From: an uncultured Tessaracoccus sp.
GTDB lineage: Bacteria > Actinomycetota > Actinomycetes > Propionibacteriales > Propionibacteriaceae
Length of the DNA: 64,000 nt
Assembly: GCF_947255005.1 (NCBI RefSeq)
Contig: NZ_CAMYFI010000005.1
Coordinates: 11,133 to 75,132, forward strand
Reading direction: 5' to 3'
Shown here: positions 1 through 8,678 of the stretch, one piece after another
How positions within the stretch are numbered: position 1 is the first letter of the stretch
Layout of the letters: each line of letters opens with the position of its first letter
The notes under the pieces: model-generated
Told to the model about the DNA's origin: nothing
Seen by the model: only the letters and a program-made list of their open reading frames with translations
Databases searched by the model: none
Made by a program: the position numbers and the translations under genes

Positions 1-669
1 CTCTGGCTGGGTGAGATCTCCGCCGACGATCTGGCTGCGGCCCAGGAGCGGGTCGGCTACGGGCTGCTGCGTCAGGCAGGCCCAGCGCGCGACGGCCTGA
101 TCCCCGTCGCGATGAATCCCTGCGCCTTCGTGCGCCACTGGCTCCACGGCACCGACGATCAACAGCGCTTCATGCGGTGGGCGGTGGAAGGCACCGACTC
201 CATGCGCATCTCCCGCCAGGACCTCGCCGCGCTGCGCGACGCCGGCGTACCGATCCTCCACCGGCACCCGCTGCTGCGGTTCCTGCGCTCCCCGAAGGTG
301 ATCGCCTACCTCGTCGTGCTCATCTACTCCTCACTGCGCGCGCTGCCAGTGATGTTCGTGAAGCAGTTTCACGGCAAGGTGTGGATCATCTGGGCGATCG
401 ACCTCATCACCGCCATCCCGTACACGTGGGGCATCATCGCGATGGTCGCCGCCCGCAAGACGAGCACACGGATACTGGGGATGGTCGTCGCGCTGACCAC
501 CTTCGTCGCGCCCTACATCTACTTCTGGACCCACGGCCGGGGTTACCCGTGGTTTGTGACGGTCATCGTCATAGGGATGATCGTCGCTGCGATCGTGCTC
601 GAGGGGTGGCGTTGGCTACGAGACCACGTGGTCGCCCGCAGCCTTCGTGCGGCCCCGGACATCGCGTAG
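1..669 (+). CDS. Multi-pass membrane protein, 5' end outside window
   Basis: The frame is open from the first base, so the gene begins upstream; a Met codon at 112 is probably internal because in-frame sense codons precede it without a stop. The visible part ends in four hydrophobic segments (about residues 63-83, 91-114, 121-139 and 146-165 counted from the Met at 112), with a soluble region before them. I recognise no family motif. Its last 54 bases overlap the 3' end of the convergent phosphatidylcholine-synthase-like gene, which is an unusually long tail-to-tail overlap. Function unknown. Confidence 0.7.
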   Translation, partial: LWLGEISADDLAAAQERVGYGLLRQAGPARDGLIPVAMNPCAFVRHWLHGTDDQQRFMRWAVEGTDSMRISRQDLAALRDAGVPILHRHPLLRFLRSPKVIAYLVVLIYSSLRALPVMFVKQFHGKVWIIWAIDLITAIPYTWGIIAMVAARKTSTRILGMVVALTTFVAPYIYFWTHGRGYPWFVTVIVIGMIVAAIVLEGWRWLRDHVVARSLRAAPDIA

Positions 670-1350
670 CATCCCGCTGACGAGGAACCAGCCGCCGCCC
701 AGCCAGAACAGCACCAACAGCCACGTCGGCCGCACCGGGTGCAGCGCGACGAGGGCGCCCGTGGCGACGACCCACGTGAGGATCGCGGCGATGTTGATCG
801 CCATGAACTTCCTCACCCGGAACGGGTGCGTGTAGTGGGTGGGCACCAGGGTCAGCACCGCGAGCACCAGCGTGATGACGATGTTTGCCCAACCGGGCGT
901 GGCAAGGACGTACATCGCCACCGCGACGACGTTCCACGCGGCGGGGAAGCCGACGAAGTAGTGGTCGGTGGACTTCCAGTTGGCGTTGGCGTAGCAGAAC
1001 ATCGACGAGATCAGCACGACGATCGCCAGCAGCTCCGGCACCGGTTTGGGGCCCATCGGCAGGTGGATCGCCATGAACACCGCAGGGATGAACGTCCACG
1101 TGAGGTAGTCCACGACGATGTCGACCACCCCGCCGTCAAACCACGGCAGCACCTCCTTCACCCGCGCGCGGCGGGCGAGCGTGCCGTCGACCCCGTCGAT
1201 CATCATCGCGATCGCGAGCCACAACCACATCCACGCGATCCGCCCCTCGATGAGCGCGACGGTGGCGAGCATCGCAAACACGAAGCCGCTCAGCGTGAGT
1301 GCATGCACCGCCCACGCGCGAGCCCGATCTGCCGAATTGGAAAACGCCAT
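616..1350 (-). CDS. pcs: CDP-alcohol phosphatidyltransferase, probably phosphatidylcholine synthase
   Basis: An integral membrane enzyme of about 244 residues with six to eight hydrophobic segments. It carries a CDP-alcohol phosphotransferase signature at about residues 55-81: DGTLAR, a 12-residue spacer, then GxxxDxxxD. The long spacer before the second half and the LPWFDGG-type context are what I know from bacterial phosphatidylcholine synthases, which join CDP-diacylglycerol and choline in one step; this assignment is from memory of the family. The start at 1350 begins MAFSNSADRAR just before the first membrane helix; upstream in-frame starts at 1368 and 1419 would add a basic tail without a clear ribosome binding site. 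The 3' end overlaps the convergent membrane protein by 54 bases, and treZ ends 65 bases upstream of this start on the same strand. Another CDP-alcohol transferase specificity is possible. Confidence 0.72.
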   Translation of the reverse strand: MAFSNSADRARAWAVHALTLSGFVFAMLATVALIEGRIAWMWLWLAIAMMIDGVDGTLARRARVKEVLPWFDGGVVDIVVDYLTWTFIPAVFMAIHLPMGPKPVPELLAIVVLISSMFCYANANWKSTDHYFVGFPAAWNVVAVAMYVLATPGWANIVITLVLAVLTLVPTHYTHPFRVRKFMAINIAAILTWVVATGALVALHPVRPTWLLVLFWLGGGWFLVSGMLRDVRGRTKAAGDHVVS

Positions 1351-1415
1351 TCCGCAAGTGTGGCGCATGCCCCGCAGCCGAGCCCAACTGGCCCGCCGTA
1401 GGCGACGGGACCTGC

Positions 1416-3170
1416 TCACTCCGGCTGCGCGGTGCGTTTCTCCTCCACACCCACGACGACAGCGCCCGGCCCCACGAGTACCCAGCTACCGTCCTCGTCA
1501 CGACGGGGCGCAGCCCAGCTCGCCAGCAGCGGCCCCGTCACGGGGAGGGGCTTCTCGCCCTGGGCCCGAGTGGCGGCCACCACGAAGCCGGGGCGACGCA
1601 TGAGCAGGGTGTCGTCGTCGACGACCTCGACGCGCGTGGCGCTGAGGGAGGGGTCCGTCGCGCCGGGGAGGACCTCGCGGAGCGCCAGCAGCGCGCGGTA
1701 CCACTCGAGCATCCGACGATGCCCCTCGCGCTCGCGCTCGTCCCAGCGCAGTTTGGCTGACGTGAACGTCGCCTCGGCCTGAGGATCGGGGACCTCGTCG
1801 CTCCACCCCATCTCGGCGAACTCGCGCGCGCGACCCTCGGAGACGAGTGGGGCCAGCTCGTCTCCGAGGTCGGCGAAGAACGGGAACGGTGTCGAGGCCG
1901 CCCACTCCTCGCCCATGAAGATCATCGGCGTGAACGGGGCCAGCAGGAGAAGCGCGGCGGCTGCGGCCTGGCGGTCGGCGTCGCGCAGGCGGTCGCCGGC
2001 GGCGCGGTTACCCACCTGGTCATGGTTCTGGATGAACGTGATGAATGAGTGCCCGTCGTACAGCGGAGTGGTGGGCTCTACGGGTGCGCCCCAGTCTTCG
2101 CCGCGGAACGTCGAATATGTGCCGTCGTGGATGAATACCCTAGTGAGTGCCTTGTCGAGCACCTCGGCGGTGCCGAAGTCGACGTAGTATCCCTGCGTCT
2201 CGCCGGTAAAGAATGCGTGCAGCGCGTGGTGCACGTCATCGGCCCACTGGGCGTCCATGCCGCGTGCGAAGGCGACGGAGTTCGTCGGGCTCACCATGGA
2301 TGGCTGGTTCAAATCCGACTCAGCGGTGATGAACAACGGGCGGCCGAGCTCCTGCTCCCAAGCGAGGGATGCGTCGGCGATCTCCGCGAGGAAATGCTGC
2401 TCCGAATCGTCCGCGAGCGCGTGCACCGCGTCGAGGCGCAACCCGTCGCACTGGAACCGCGCGAGCCACTGATGCGCTGCTCCGAGGAAGAACGCGCGCA
2501 CCTCGTCGGCGTGCTCCTGATCCAGGTTGAGTGCCGCACCCCACGGCGTCTGGTGCTTGTCCGTGAAGTAGGGCCCGAACTCCCCGAGGTAGTTGCCCTC
2601 CGGGCCGAGGTGGTTGTAGACGACGTCGAGGATCACGCCCAGCCCGCGCGCGTGGCAGGCGTCGATGAACCGCACGAACGCCTCCGGCCCGCCGTACGCC
2701 TGATGCACGGCATATTGCCCGACGCCGTCGTACCCCCAGCCCCAGCGCCCAGGAAAATCCGCGACGGGCATCACCTCCACCGCGTCGACGCCCAACTCGA
2801 CAAGGTAGTCCAGCTTGCCGATAGCCGCATCGAAGGTGCCCTCGTCAGTAAACGTGCCGACGTGCAGCTCGTACAGCACGCCGCCGCGGAGATCGACGCC
2901 CTCCCACTGTGGGCGGTCGATGGCTGCGGGGTCGACGATGCGGCTGGCGCCGTGCGGACCGTCAGGCTGGGCGAGGCTGCGTGGATCCGGGCGAGGCGAG
3001 CCGCCGTCGAGGGAAAAGGCGTAGCGGGAGCCGGGTTCGAGCGCGGCGTCGGCTACCCACCAGCCGGCGCGTTCTGCGTCGGGGTGCATCGGTCGGGAAG
3101 TTTCATCGACGACGAGGTCGACGCGGTTGGCTCGGGGTGCCCACAGTGCTGGACGGGTGAAATCACGCAT
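1416..3170 (-). CDS. treZ: Malto-oligosyltrehalose trehalohydrolase (TreZ)
   Basis: Cytoplasmic GH13 enzyme of 584 residues that releases trehalose from maltooligosyltrehalose, the second step of the TreY-TreZ route from glycogen-type glucans. Residues 1 to about 90 form the N-terminal beta-sandwich (CBM48-like) seen in this family, followed by the (beta/alpha)8 barrel. The catalytic residues are visible: nucleophile D247 in GLRLDAVHAL, acid/base E284 in FITAESDLN and stabiliser D384 in QNHDQVG. Region I is DVVYNHLGP near residue 182. Length matches the usual 570-600 residues. It lies on the same strand as treY, separated from it only by a VapBC-type toxin-antitoxin pair. treX, the debranching partner often found nearby, is not in this window. 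Confidence 0.95.
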   Translation of the reverse strand: MRDFTRPALWAPRANRVDLVVDETSRPMHPDAERAGWWVADAALEPGSRYAFSLDGGSPRPDPRSLAQPDGPHGASRIVDPAAIDRPQWEGVDLRGGVLYELHVGTFTDEGTFDAAIGKLDYLVELGVDAVEVMPVADFPGRWGWGYDGVGQYAVHQAYGGPEAFVRFIDACHARGLGVILDVVYNHLGPEGNYLGEFGPYFTDKHQTPWGAALNLDQEHADEVRAFFLGAAHQWLARFQCDGLRLDAVHALADDSEQHFLAEIADASLAWEQELGRPLFITAESDLNQPSMVSPTNSVAFARGMDAQWADDVHHALHAFFTGETQGYYVDFGTAEVLDKALTRVFIHDGTYSTFRGEDWGAPVEPTTPLYDGHSFITFIQNHDQVGNRAAGDRLRDADRQAAAAALLLLAPFTPMIFMGEEWAASTPFPFFADLGDELAPLVSEGRAREFAEMGWSDEVPDPQAEATFTSAKLRWDEREREGHRRMLEWYRALLALREVLPGATDPSLSATRVEVVDDDTLLMRRPGFVVAATRAQGEKPLPVTGPLLASWAAPRRDEDGSWVLVGPGAVVVGVEEKRTAQPE

Positions 3171-3179
3171 GATCCCAGC

Positions 3180-3335
3180 CTAAGGGAGGGGAGTGCCACG
3201 ACGAGCGTGCGAAGCGTCAGAGCTCGAGCGCGTTGGGAGGGTCTGTGGCGGAGAAATCCTGATGGCTTGGAGGAACCCGGAGGCTTCCGGCTCGGCCAGC
3301 ACGATCGCCATCATCACAGAGGAGTCGATGATCAC
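3180..3335 (-). pseudogene. Truncated VapC (PIN-domain) toxin remnant
   Basis: A GTG at 3335 overlaps the TGA of the upstream antitoxin (GTGA, four bases), the usual coupling of vapB-vapC pairs. The frame starts VIIDSSVMMAIVLAEPEA, a textbook PIN-domain N-terminus with the first acidic metal ligand (D4) and the following helix. After about 25 residues the similarity is lost and the frame ends at 51 residues, where VapC proteins have about 130. The other PIN-domain acidic residues are missing, so no active RNase is expected. A different frame reads ISATDPPNALEL-like text just downstream, which suggests a frameshift followed by deletion up to the treZ start. Called a remnant by inference. Confidence 0.7.
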
Positions 3336-3583
3336 GCGGGCAGCCCATCGTCTCCGTAGAGGTACTGGTCAGATGGGGTGTCATCGAGGCGAGGGAGACG
3401 TTTGGCACGCTCGATGATGCTCATGATGTAGGCGTTGGACATGCTGCGGCTGCGTGCTCGCTGCACGCGCGCATGGCGCTCCTCGATAGAGCGGCGCACG
3501 GCCGTCGTGAGCGACTCGCCGGTGAGTGCCGCGAGCTCCCGTGCGAGTGCGTCAGTGGCTGGGTCTTTGACATTGATCGCCAT
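3332..3583 (-). CDS. vapB: VapB-type antitoxin (Rv0623-like)
   Basis: Small protein of 83 residues beginning MAINVKDPATDALARELAAL, which matches the PSK/VapB family of type II antitoxins (N-terminal DNA-binding strand-helix, then a helix SLTTAVRRSIEERHARV, then a C-terminal acidic/aromatic tail that normally wraps the toxin). It probably once repressed its own operon and neutralised a VapC RNase; the partner gene now encodes only the first 25 or so PIN residues. It sits between treY and treZ, so it interrupts a metabolic pair rather than belonging to it. Orphan antitoxins may persist as regulators, but nothing here shows that. Confidence 0.82.
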   Translation of the reverse strand: MAINVKDPATDALARELAALTGESLTTAVRRSIEERHARVQRARSRSMSNAYIMSIIERAKRLPRLDDTPSDQYLYGDDGLPA

Positions 3584-3636
3584 AGTTCTATCTTCATCGA
3601 CGAGTTAGGTAGAACTGGGTAGATAATTGGGCCAGA

Positions 3637-6186
3637 TTACTCCCTGGACTGCTCAGGCACGAGCAGCGCGACGGGGTAGGTGCCGAGAACATCGGCGACG
3701 GGGGTCTGTCCGCCCGAGACCACCTCGTCGGTGAACAGGTTGCGGAAGGTGCCGTCGGGCAGGAAGAGCGTGTGATCGCCCCAGCCGTCGCGCTCGGCGA
3801 GCTTCGCGGCGAGCCGCGTGACGACGGTGATGGCCGCCACCTCGTCGCCCGTGCCACGTGAGAACGCCACCGCGTGGCCCGTGGTGGAGGCGATGGGGTG
3901 ATACTGTGCGCTCGGCCCGCGGTACGCGTCGGCGTGCTCACGACGGTGGCGCAGCGCCAGGCTGGTGACGAACAGCTTCTCCGTGTCGAGATCTGTAGGC
4001 GGGTTCTCTTGCAGCGACGCGAGGATGCCTGCGCGACGGTAGAAATCCACTTCGCGGCGGTTGTCGGGGTCGACGAGCGAGAGGTCGACGACCTCGCAGC
4101 CCTGATACACGTCGGGCACACCCGGCATGGTGAGCTGGAGCAGCTTCTGGCCGAGAATGTTGGCCCGCACGGATTCGGCGGTGATCTGGGTAAACGCATC
4201 GAGCGCCGCGGCAACATCGTCGCTTCCGAGCGCGAACGCAGCCAGCTCTTGCACCGCGGCCTCGTACTGCTCGTCGGGCTCAGTCCAGCCGGTGTAGCGC
4301 TTGGCCTCGCGCATGGCCTTCGTGAGGTACGCGGCGAGCCGCTCGGCGGTGATGGGGTGCTGCCCGGCAGCGGTACCCGGAAGGCGCCACTCGGCAACCA
4401 ACGTCTGCCACAAGAACAGCTCGGTGGCGCCGTCGACGAGCTCTGAACGCTCGTCGGCAACCGCCGCGCGCAGCTCCGACAAACATGTTTCCCACTCGCG
4501 TGGGAACTCGGTGAGTGCCGCCAGTCGAGCGCGGACGTCTTCGGAGCGTTTCGTGTCGTGGGTGGACAAGGTGGTCATCGCGCTCGGCCACAGCCTGGTT
4601 TGCTGCTCGCTAAACTCGTGGAACGCGTCAGGCGGCAGGCCCACCACCGTCGGCTCCGTACCCACCTCGTTCACCGCGATGAAGCGGTTCCAGCGGTAGA
4701 ACGACGTGTCTTCCTTCGACTTCGCCATCACCGGCCCGCACGTCTGCGCGAACCGCACCATGAACTCGGCGCGCAGCACGCCCACCTCGTCGCGCTCATC
4801 GGGAAACTCGGTGGTGACTTCCTCCGCATCCACTGCGGGCAGCGTCTCAGCCCCGCACCCCTCGTCGCCGGTGCCAGGCTCGCCCATGGCGAGCGCGAGC
4901 ACGAGGTCGAGGGTGTCTTGCTCGTCGTCGGTGAGGTTGGGGCGCGCGCGATCGGCGGCGTCGATGAGCACCTGACGCTCCTCGTCACTCGCAGGCAGGC
5001 CGGGCTCGACGTAGGCGCGGTAGCGATCCATGCCGATGAGCAGCTCGATGATGGCGTGCATGATTTGGCGGCGAGTGTGGTCGCGGAGACGGATGTCGGC
5101 GTCGCAGATGGCGACGACGATGGACGTGAGGCGGTTCACCTCGGTGAACAGCATCGTTTCGACGACCTCGTGCTTCGCCTCGATGAGGGCGGCATGGAAG
5201 CCCTGGGCCGACTCCGTCGCCCGCTCCCAGATGTCGTTCAACCGTGGCAGGGCAGCGGATTCGTGGAACAGGCCGGTGATGCGCTGCAGCGCATCGTAGC
5301 CCGTGGTGCCGGCGCAATCGAACGCCTGGGGGAGCACCTCGTCGGCTTCGAGAATTTTCTCCGCGACGATCCACGCGCCGTCGGTGACTTCGTGCAGCCT
5401 AGCAACGTAGGCTCGCGGATTGGCGAGACCATCGATGTGGTCGAGCCGGAAGCCCTGGAACAGCCCCTCGCGGTAGAGCTCCAGCAGCTTCGCGTGCGTC
5501 GCGTCGAACACCGCCGGATCTTCCACGCGCACCGCGGCGAGCGTGTCGACGTCGAAGAATCGCCGGTAGTTGAGCTCCTCAGAGCCGACGCGCCAATGCG
5601 CCAGGCGATACCACTGGTGTTCAAGCAGCTCGGCGATGGGCAATTCCTCGGTGCCAGGGCGCACCGGGAATACGTGGTCGAAGTAGCTCACGACGGGCTG
5701 CTCGCCGAGCCCCGGCACGCTGCGGGTTTCCACCTTGATATTGCCCGACGACAGCTCCTTGCCGATTTTCTCTCCCAGCACCGGCATCAAAATGGCCTGG
5801 TCGCTGGAGAGATCCATGTCGAACCAGCGCGCGTACTGCGAATCGGCGCCGCTGCGCATCACGTCCCACAACGCGGTGTTCAACCACATGGGCGTGGGCA
5901 CTGACATGTGGTTGGGCACCACGTCGACCACGAGTCCCAGCCCATGCTCCGACGCAGCCGCAGCCAGCCGGCGGAAACCCTCTTCGCCGCCCAGATCGTC
6001 GGAGACGCGCGAGTGGTCGACGACGTCGTAGCCGTGCATGGAGCCAGGTGCGGCCTGCAAAATAGGCGAGCAGAACACGTGCGTGACGCCGAGCGCCTGC
6101 AAATACGGGATGCGGCCGGCGGCGTCGTCGAAGGTGAACGACGGCGTGAGCTGGAGACGGTACGTGGAAGCGGGGGTGTTCAACAC
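3637..6186 (-). CDS. treY: Malto-oligosyltrehalose synthase (TreY)
   Basis: GH13 enzyme of about 849 residues that rearranges the reducing-end alpha-1,4 bond of maltodextrins into the alpha,alpha-1,1 bond of trehalose; TreZ then releases trehalose. Visible motifs, counted from the GTG at 6186: STYRLQL near the start, VDVVPNHM at about 87-94, FRLDHIDGL with the nucleophile near D249, WIVAEKIL with the acid/base near E276, and STHDTKRSED at about 541-550, the TreY form of region IV. An acidic insert lies at about residues 433-472. I place the start at the GTG at 6186 because the family homology begins LNTPASTYRLQL there; a longer in-frame start at 6360 would overlap the promoter of the divergent gene and adds an arginine-rich stretch without family similarity. 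Confidence 0.93.
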   Translation of the reverse strand: MLNTPASTYRLQLTPSFTFDDAAGRIPYLQALGVTHVFCSPILQAAPGSMHGYDVVDHSRVSDDLGGEEGFRRLAAAASEHGLGLVVDVVPNHMSVPTPMWLNTALWDVMRSGADSQYARWFDMDLSSDQAILMPVLGEKIGKELSSGNIKVETRSVPGLGEQPVVSYFDHVFPVRPGTEELPIAELLEHQWYRLAHWRVGSEELNYRRFFDVDTLAAVRVEDPAVFDATHAKLLELYREGLFQGFRLDHIDGLANPRAYVARLHEVTDGAWIVAEKILEADEVLPQAFDCAGTTGYDALQRITGLFHESAALPRLNDIWERATESAQGFHAALIEAKHEVVETMLFTEVNRLTSIVVAICDADIRLRDHTRRQIMHAIIELLIGMDRYRAYVEPGLPASDEERQVLIDAADRARPNLTDDEQDTLDLVLALAMGEPGTGDEGCGAETLPAVDAEEVTTEFPDERDEVGVLRAEFMVRFAQTCGPVMAKSKEDTSFYRWNRFIAVNEVGTEPTVVGLPPDAFHEFSEQQTRLWPSAMTTLSTHDTKRSEDVRARLAALTEFPREWETCLSELRAAVADERSELVDGATELFLWQTLVAEWRLPGTAAGQHPITAERLAAYLTKAMREAKRYTGWTEPDEQYEAAVQELAAFALGSDDVAAALDAFTQITAESVRANILGQKLLQLTMPGVPDVYQGCEVVDLSLVDPDNRREVDFYRRAGILASLQENPPTDLDTEKLFVTSLALRHRREHADAYRGPSAQYHPIASTTGHAVAFSRGTGDEVAAITVVTRLAAKLAERDGWGDHTLFLPDGTFRNLFTDEVVSGGQTPVADVLGTYPVALLVPEQSRE

Positions 6187-6363
6187 GCTTGCCAGCCTAG
6201 AGCATGCGCTTGACAATTCCGCCCGAACGCGAATGCGACGATGCCACACGCTTGATTGCCGCACCCGGCCTGGAACACTAGATGCACCAACACCCAACCG
6301 ACGCGCCAGCCGCAGCACACGAACCGATACGGCCGCAGCGCATCCCACGAAAGGACGCACTCA

Positions 6364-8004
6364 ATGCTGAGCTCCGCACCGAAGGTCGTGCTCGCCGACG
6401 CGCTCACCAAAGTGACGCCGCGCTGGGAGCCGTCGGAGCCCCCGGCGTCGCTCAGCGGTTGGCAAGGGGAGACGGTGTCGTTCCAGATCGCTTGGCGCCC
6501 CGTCGACACCGACAGGCTGTCCGCCCCGCACACGTTGCGGGTTGCCGTCGAAAGCGATGGGCCGGTGGCGGTGTCGGTGGTCGACCTCGTGCCGGTGCAG
6601 GTGCCCTGTTGGGAGGAGCGCGACGACGGGTACATCCTCGCCCAGCCGGGCATGCTGCCCGACGTGCTGCGTCCCACCGAATCCTCGGACATCACCGTGC
6701 GGCCCACGCACATCGGGTGGCACGCGCTGTGGGTGGACGTGACGCTGCCGGCCAGCGAGGTGCGCGTGCGGGTCACCACCGATGACGCCGTTTTACTCGA
6801 AGCCACCCTCCCCGTGGCCACTGTCGACCGGCCGCTCCCGGAGCACGGCGTGGAATACACCCAGTGGTTCCACGCCGACTGCCTCGCCACCCACTACAAC
6901 ATCGAACCCTGGAGCGAAGAGCACTGGCGCATCGTCGAACAGCAGCTTCGCGCGGCCCGAGACATGGGCGTCACCTCGGTGCTCACCCCGGTGTGGACCC
7001 CGCCCCTCGACACCGCCGTCGGAACTTACAGACGCTCCACGCAGCTGCTCGACATCACACTCGACGGCGACGAGTACTCGTTCGGCACCTCCAAGCTCGA
7101 CCGCTGGATGACCCTCCTTGCTGCCGTCGGCATGCGCGAGGTGGAGGTGCCGCACCTGTTCACGCAATGGGGCGCGAAGGCCACGCCGCGCTTCACCATC
7201 ACCGTCGACGGGCGCCCGCAGGAGCGCTTCGGGTGGGACGTGCCCGCCACCGACCCCTCCTATCAGCACTTCCTCGCCGTCCTCGTTCCGTTCCTCAAAG
7301 GCTATTTCGACGAACGCGTCGGGCTCCGCCACACCCTGTTCCATATCTCCGACGAGCCCAGCAGCGAGCACCTCGATTCCTACAGGGAGGCGCTAGGCGT
7401 CGCCAAACCCCTGCTCGACGGGGCGCGCGTGATCGACGCGCTCTCTCACCCCGATTTCGTGGAGCTCGTGGCGGAACCCGTCGTCGCGACGGATGCCGTG
7501 CCGGCGTTTCGGGAGGCCGGTATCGAGCCCCGGTGGGTGTACTACTGCGTGGGGCAATCGTGGAAGGTGTCGAACCGATTCATTGCGCAGACGGCCATGC
7601 GCACGCGTGCGCTGGGGTGGCAGCTCTACAAGGCGCAGGCGCAGGGTTTCCTCCACTGGGCGCTCAACTTCTATTCGCGGCAGCTCTCCCAGGGCCCCGT
7701 CGACCCGTTCCGTGAGACGAGCTCCGGTGGGGGATTTCTAAGTGGCGACGCGTTCATCGTGTACCCCGGCCCCAACGGGCAGGCGTGGCCCTCGCTGCGC
7801 CACCGCCTCATGCGCGACGCGTTCGACGACCTGGCCGCCGCACGCGGCGCCGAAGCGGTGCTGGGCAGGGAGGCGGTGTTGGCGATCATCGACCCGAACG
7901 GCGACCTCGACTACGCCTCCGGGTGGGTTTCGGGCACGGAGTGGCTCCGTCGACGACACGCCCTCGACGAAGCGGTGCGCGACGCGGGGTGTCGCCAAGG
8001 CTGA
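6364..8004 (+). CDS. DUF4091 domain protein, putative glycoside-hydrolase-like enzyme
   Basis: Soluble protein of 546 residues. The N-terminal third resembles a beta-sandwich; the C-terminal part matches my memory of DUF4091 proteins, including FHISDEPSSEH in the barrel region, GFLHWALNFYSRQ, and GDAFIVYPGPNG with the following PSLRHRLMRDAFDDL helix. DUF4091 proteins are predicted to have a TIM-barrel fold and are often found with carbohydrate genes; no reaction is established as far as I know. No signal peptide is seen. The start at 6364 is supported by AAGGA eight bases upstream. It is divergent from treY with 177 bases between them, so a shared carbohydrate role is plausible but unproven. 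Confidence 0.8.
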   Translation: MLSSAPKVVLADALTKVTPRWEPSEPPASLSGWQGETVSFQIAWRPVDTDRLSAPHTLRVAVESDGPVAVSVVDLVPVQVPCWEERDDGYILAQPGMLPDVLRPTESSDITVRPTHIGWHALWVDVTLPASEVRVRVTTDDAVLLEATLPVATVDRPLPEHGVEYTQWFHADCLATHYNIEPWSEEHWRIVEQQLRAARDMGVTSVLTPVWTPPLDTAVGTYRRSTQLLDITLDGDEYSFGTSKLDRWMTLLAAVGMREVEVPHLFTQWGAKATPRFTITVDGRPQERFGWDVPATDPSYQHFLAVLVPFLKGYFDERVGLRHTLFHISDEPSSEHLDSYREALGVAKPLLDGARVIDALSHPDFVELVAEPVVATDAVPAFREAGIEPRWVYYCVGQSWKVSNRFIAQTAMRTRALGWQLYKAQAQGFLHWALNFYSRQLSQGPVDPFRETSSGGGFLSGDAFIVYPGPNGQAWPSLRHRLMRDAFDDLAAARGAEAVLGREAVLAIIDPNGDLDYASGWVSGTEWLRRRHALDEAVRDAGCRQG

Positions 8005-8087
8005 TTCTCCTGGGGTGCCGCTGGCTGGAGTTCTGTTAGGGAGAAACCATCCTCGAGTCTGAGAATCGCCGTTGATTGACGCAGGTG

Positions 8088-8225
8088 ATGTTTGTGCACT
8101 TCTTCGATGACTACAGGATGATCGTCGGCCCGGGCCGGAACGGACTGCTGTTGGAGGTTGCAGTCAATTCCAGAGGGCAGATTTTCCACGCGATGAAAGC
8201 TCGACAAAAGTTTTTGAGGAGGTGA
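8088..8225 (+). pseudogene. N-terminally truncated toxin-like protein upstream of an HTH antitoxin
   Basis: The frame from an ATG at 8088 reads MFVHFFDDYRMIVGPGRNGL, then LLEVAV and IFHAMKARQKFLRR. This is the C-terminal half of small toxin-like proteins I know as partners of HTH antitoxins in actinobacteria (a GP-x-x-x-G-LLE strand followed by V/I-HAM-x-x-R-x-K-F). Such proteins are about 80-95 residues; here only 45 remain and an in-frame TGA at 8073 cuts off the upstream half. The last codons contain AGGAGGTGA, which also acts as the ribosome binding site of the next gene, so the two are translationally coupled. The family assignment is inference from motif memory. It could also be a genuine short gene. 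Confidence 0.5.
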
Positions 8226-8231
8226 CTTGTG

Positions 8232-8483
8232 ATGCGAACGGACGAAGAGATCCTTGCAGAAATAGAGAGCGATGAAGGGCCTGAGCCTACGGCTACCGTC
8301 AGTGGTGAACTGGCGCAGGTGGCGGTTGCGATGATGCAGGTCGCGGCAGCGGAACAGGCACTGGATGCCGCAGTGGCGTCAGCTCGAGAGGCTGGCAACA
8401 GTTGGCAGGCTATCGGCGAGGTGCTTGGCATGACTCGTCAAGGCGCACTGAAACGGTTCCGGGCGGCGCGAGCCGGGCGCTGA
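8232..8483 (+). CDS. Small HTH protein, probable antitoxin
   Basis: 83-residue protein with an acidic N-terminus (MRTDEEILAEIESDEG), a central helix and a C-terminal helix-turn-helix of the form GNSWQAIGEVLGMTRQGALKRF at about residues 56-77. Proteins with this layout commonly follow a small toxin-like gene in actinobacteria and are thought to be antitoxin or regulator. ATG 8232 is chosen because AGGAGGTGA ends seven bases upstream; an in-frame GTG sits just before it at 8229. The partner upstream appears truncated. tRNA-Thr follows on the opposite strand. Confidence 0.75.
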   Translation: MRTDEEILAEIESDEGPEPTATVSGELAQVAVAMMQVAAAEQALDAAVASAREAGNSWQAIGEVLGMTRQGALKRFRAARAGR

Positions 8484-8506
8484 CTGGCGCTTCGCCTTCA
8501 CGAGAA

Positions 8507-8582
8507 TGGAGCCCCCTGTGGGAATCGAACCCACGACCCCCTGTTTACAAGACAGGTGCTCTAGCCGCTGAGCTAAGGAGGC
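8507..8582 (-). tRNA. tRNA-Thr (anticodon TGT)
   Basis: Reading the minus strand from 8582, the gene folds as a cloverleaf: acceptor GCCTCCT pairs with AGGGGGC (one G-T pair), anticodon stem CTGTC/GACAG-type with loop CTTGTAA giving anticodon TGT (threonine, ACA codons), and the T arm carries GGTTCGATTCC. The discriminator base is T, and CCA is encoded at 8507-8509. No tRNA genes adjoin it. Confidence 0.97.
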
Positions 8583-8678
8583 GTGCCGCCTATTGTGCCG
8601 CAACTGGCGGTGTGAACGCATATTGGGCATCTGGTTAGGGGTTGCGCCGTCGAACGCGCGCTCAGCCAAGGGGGCCGG

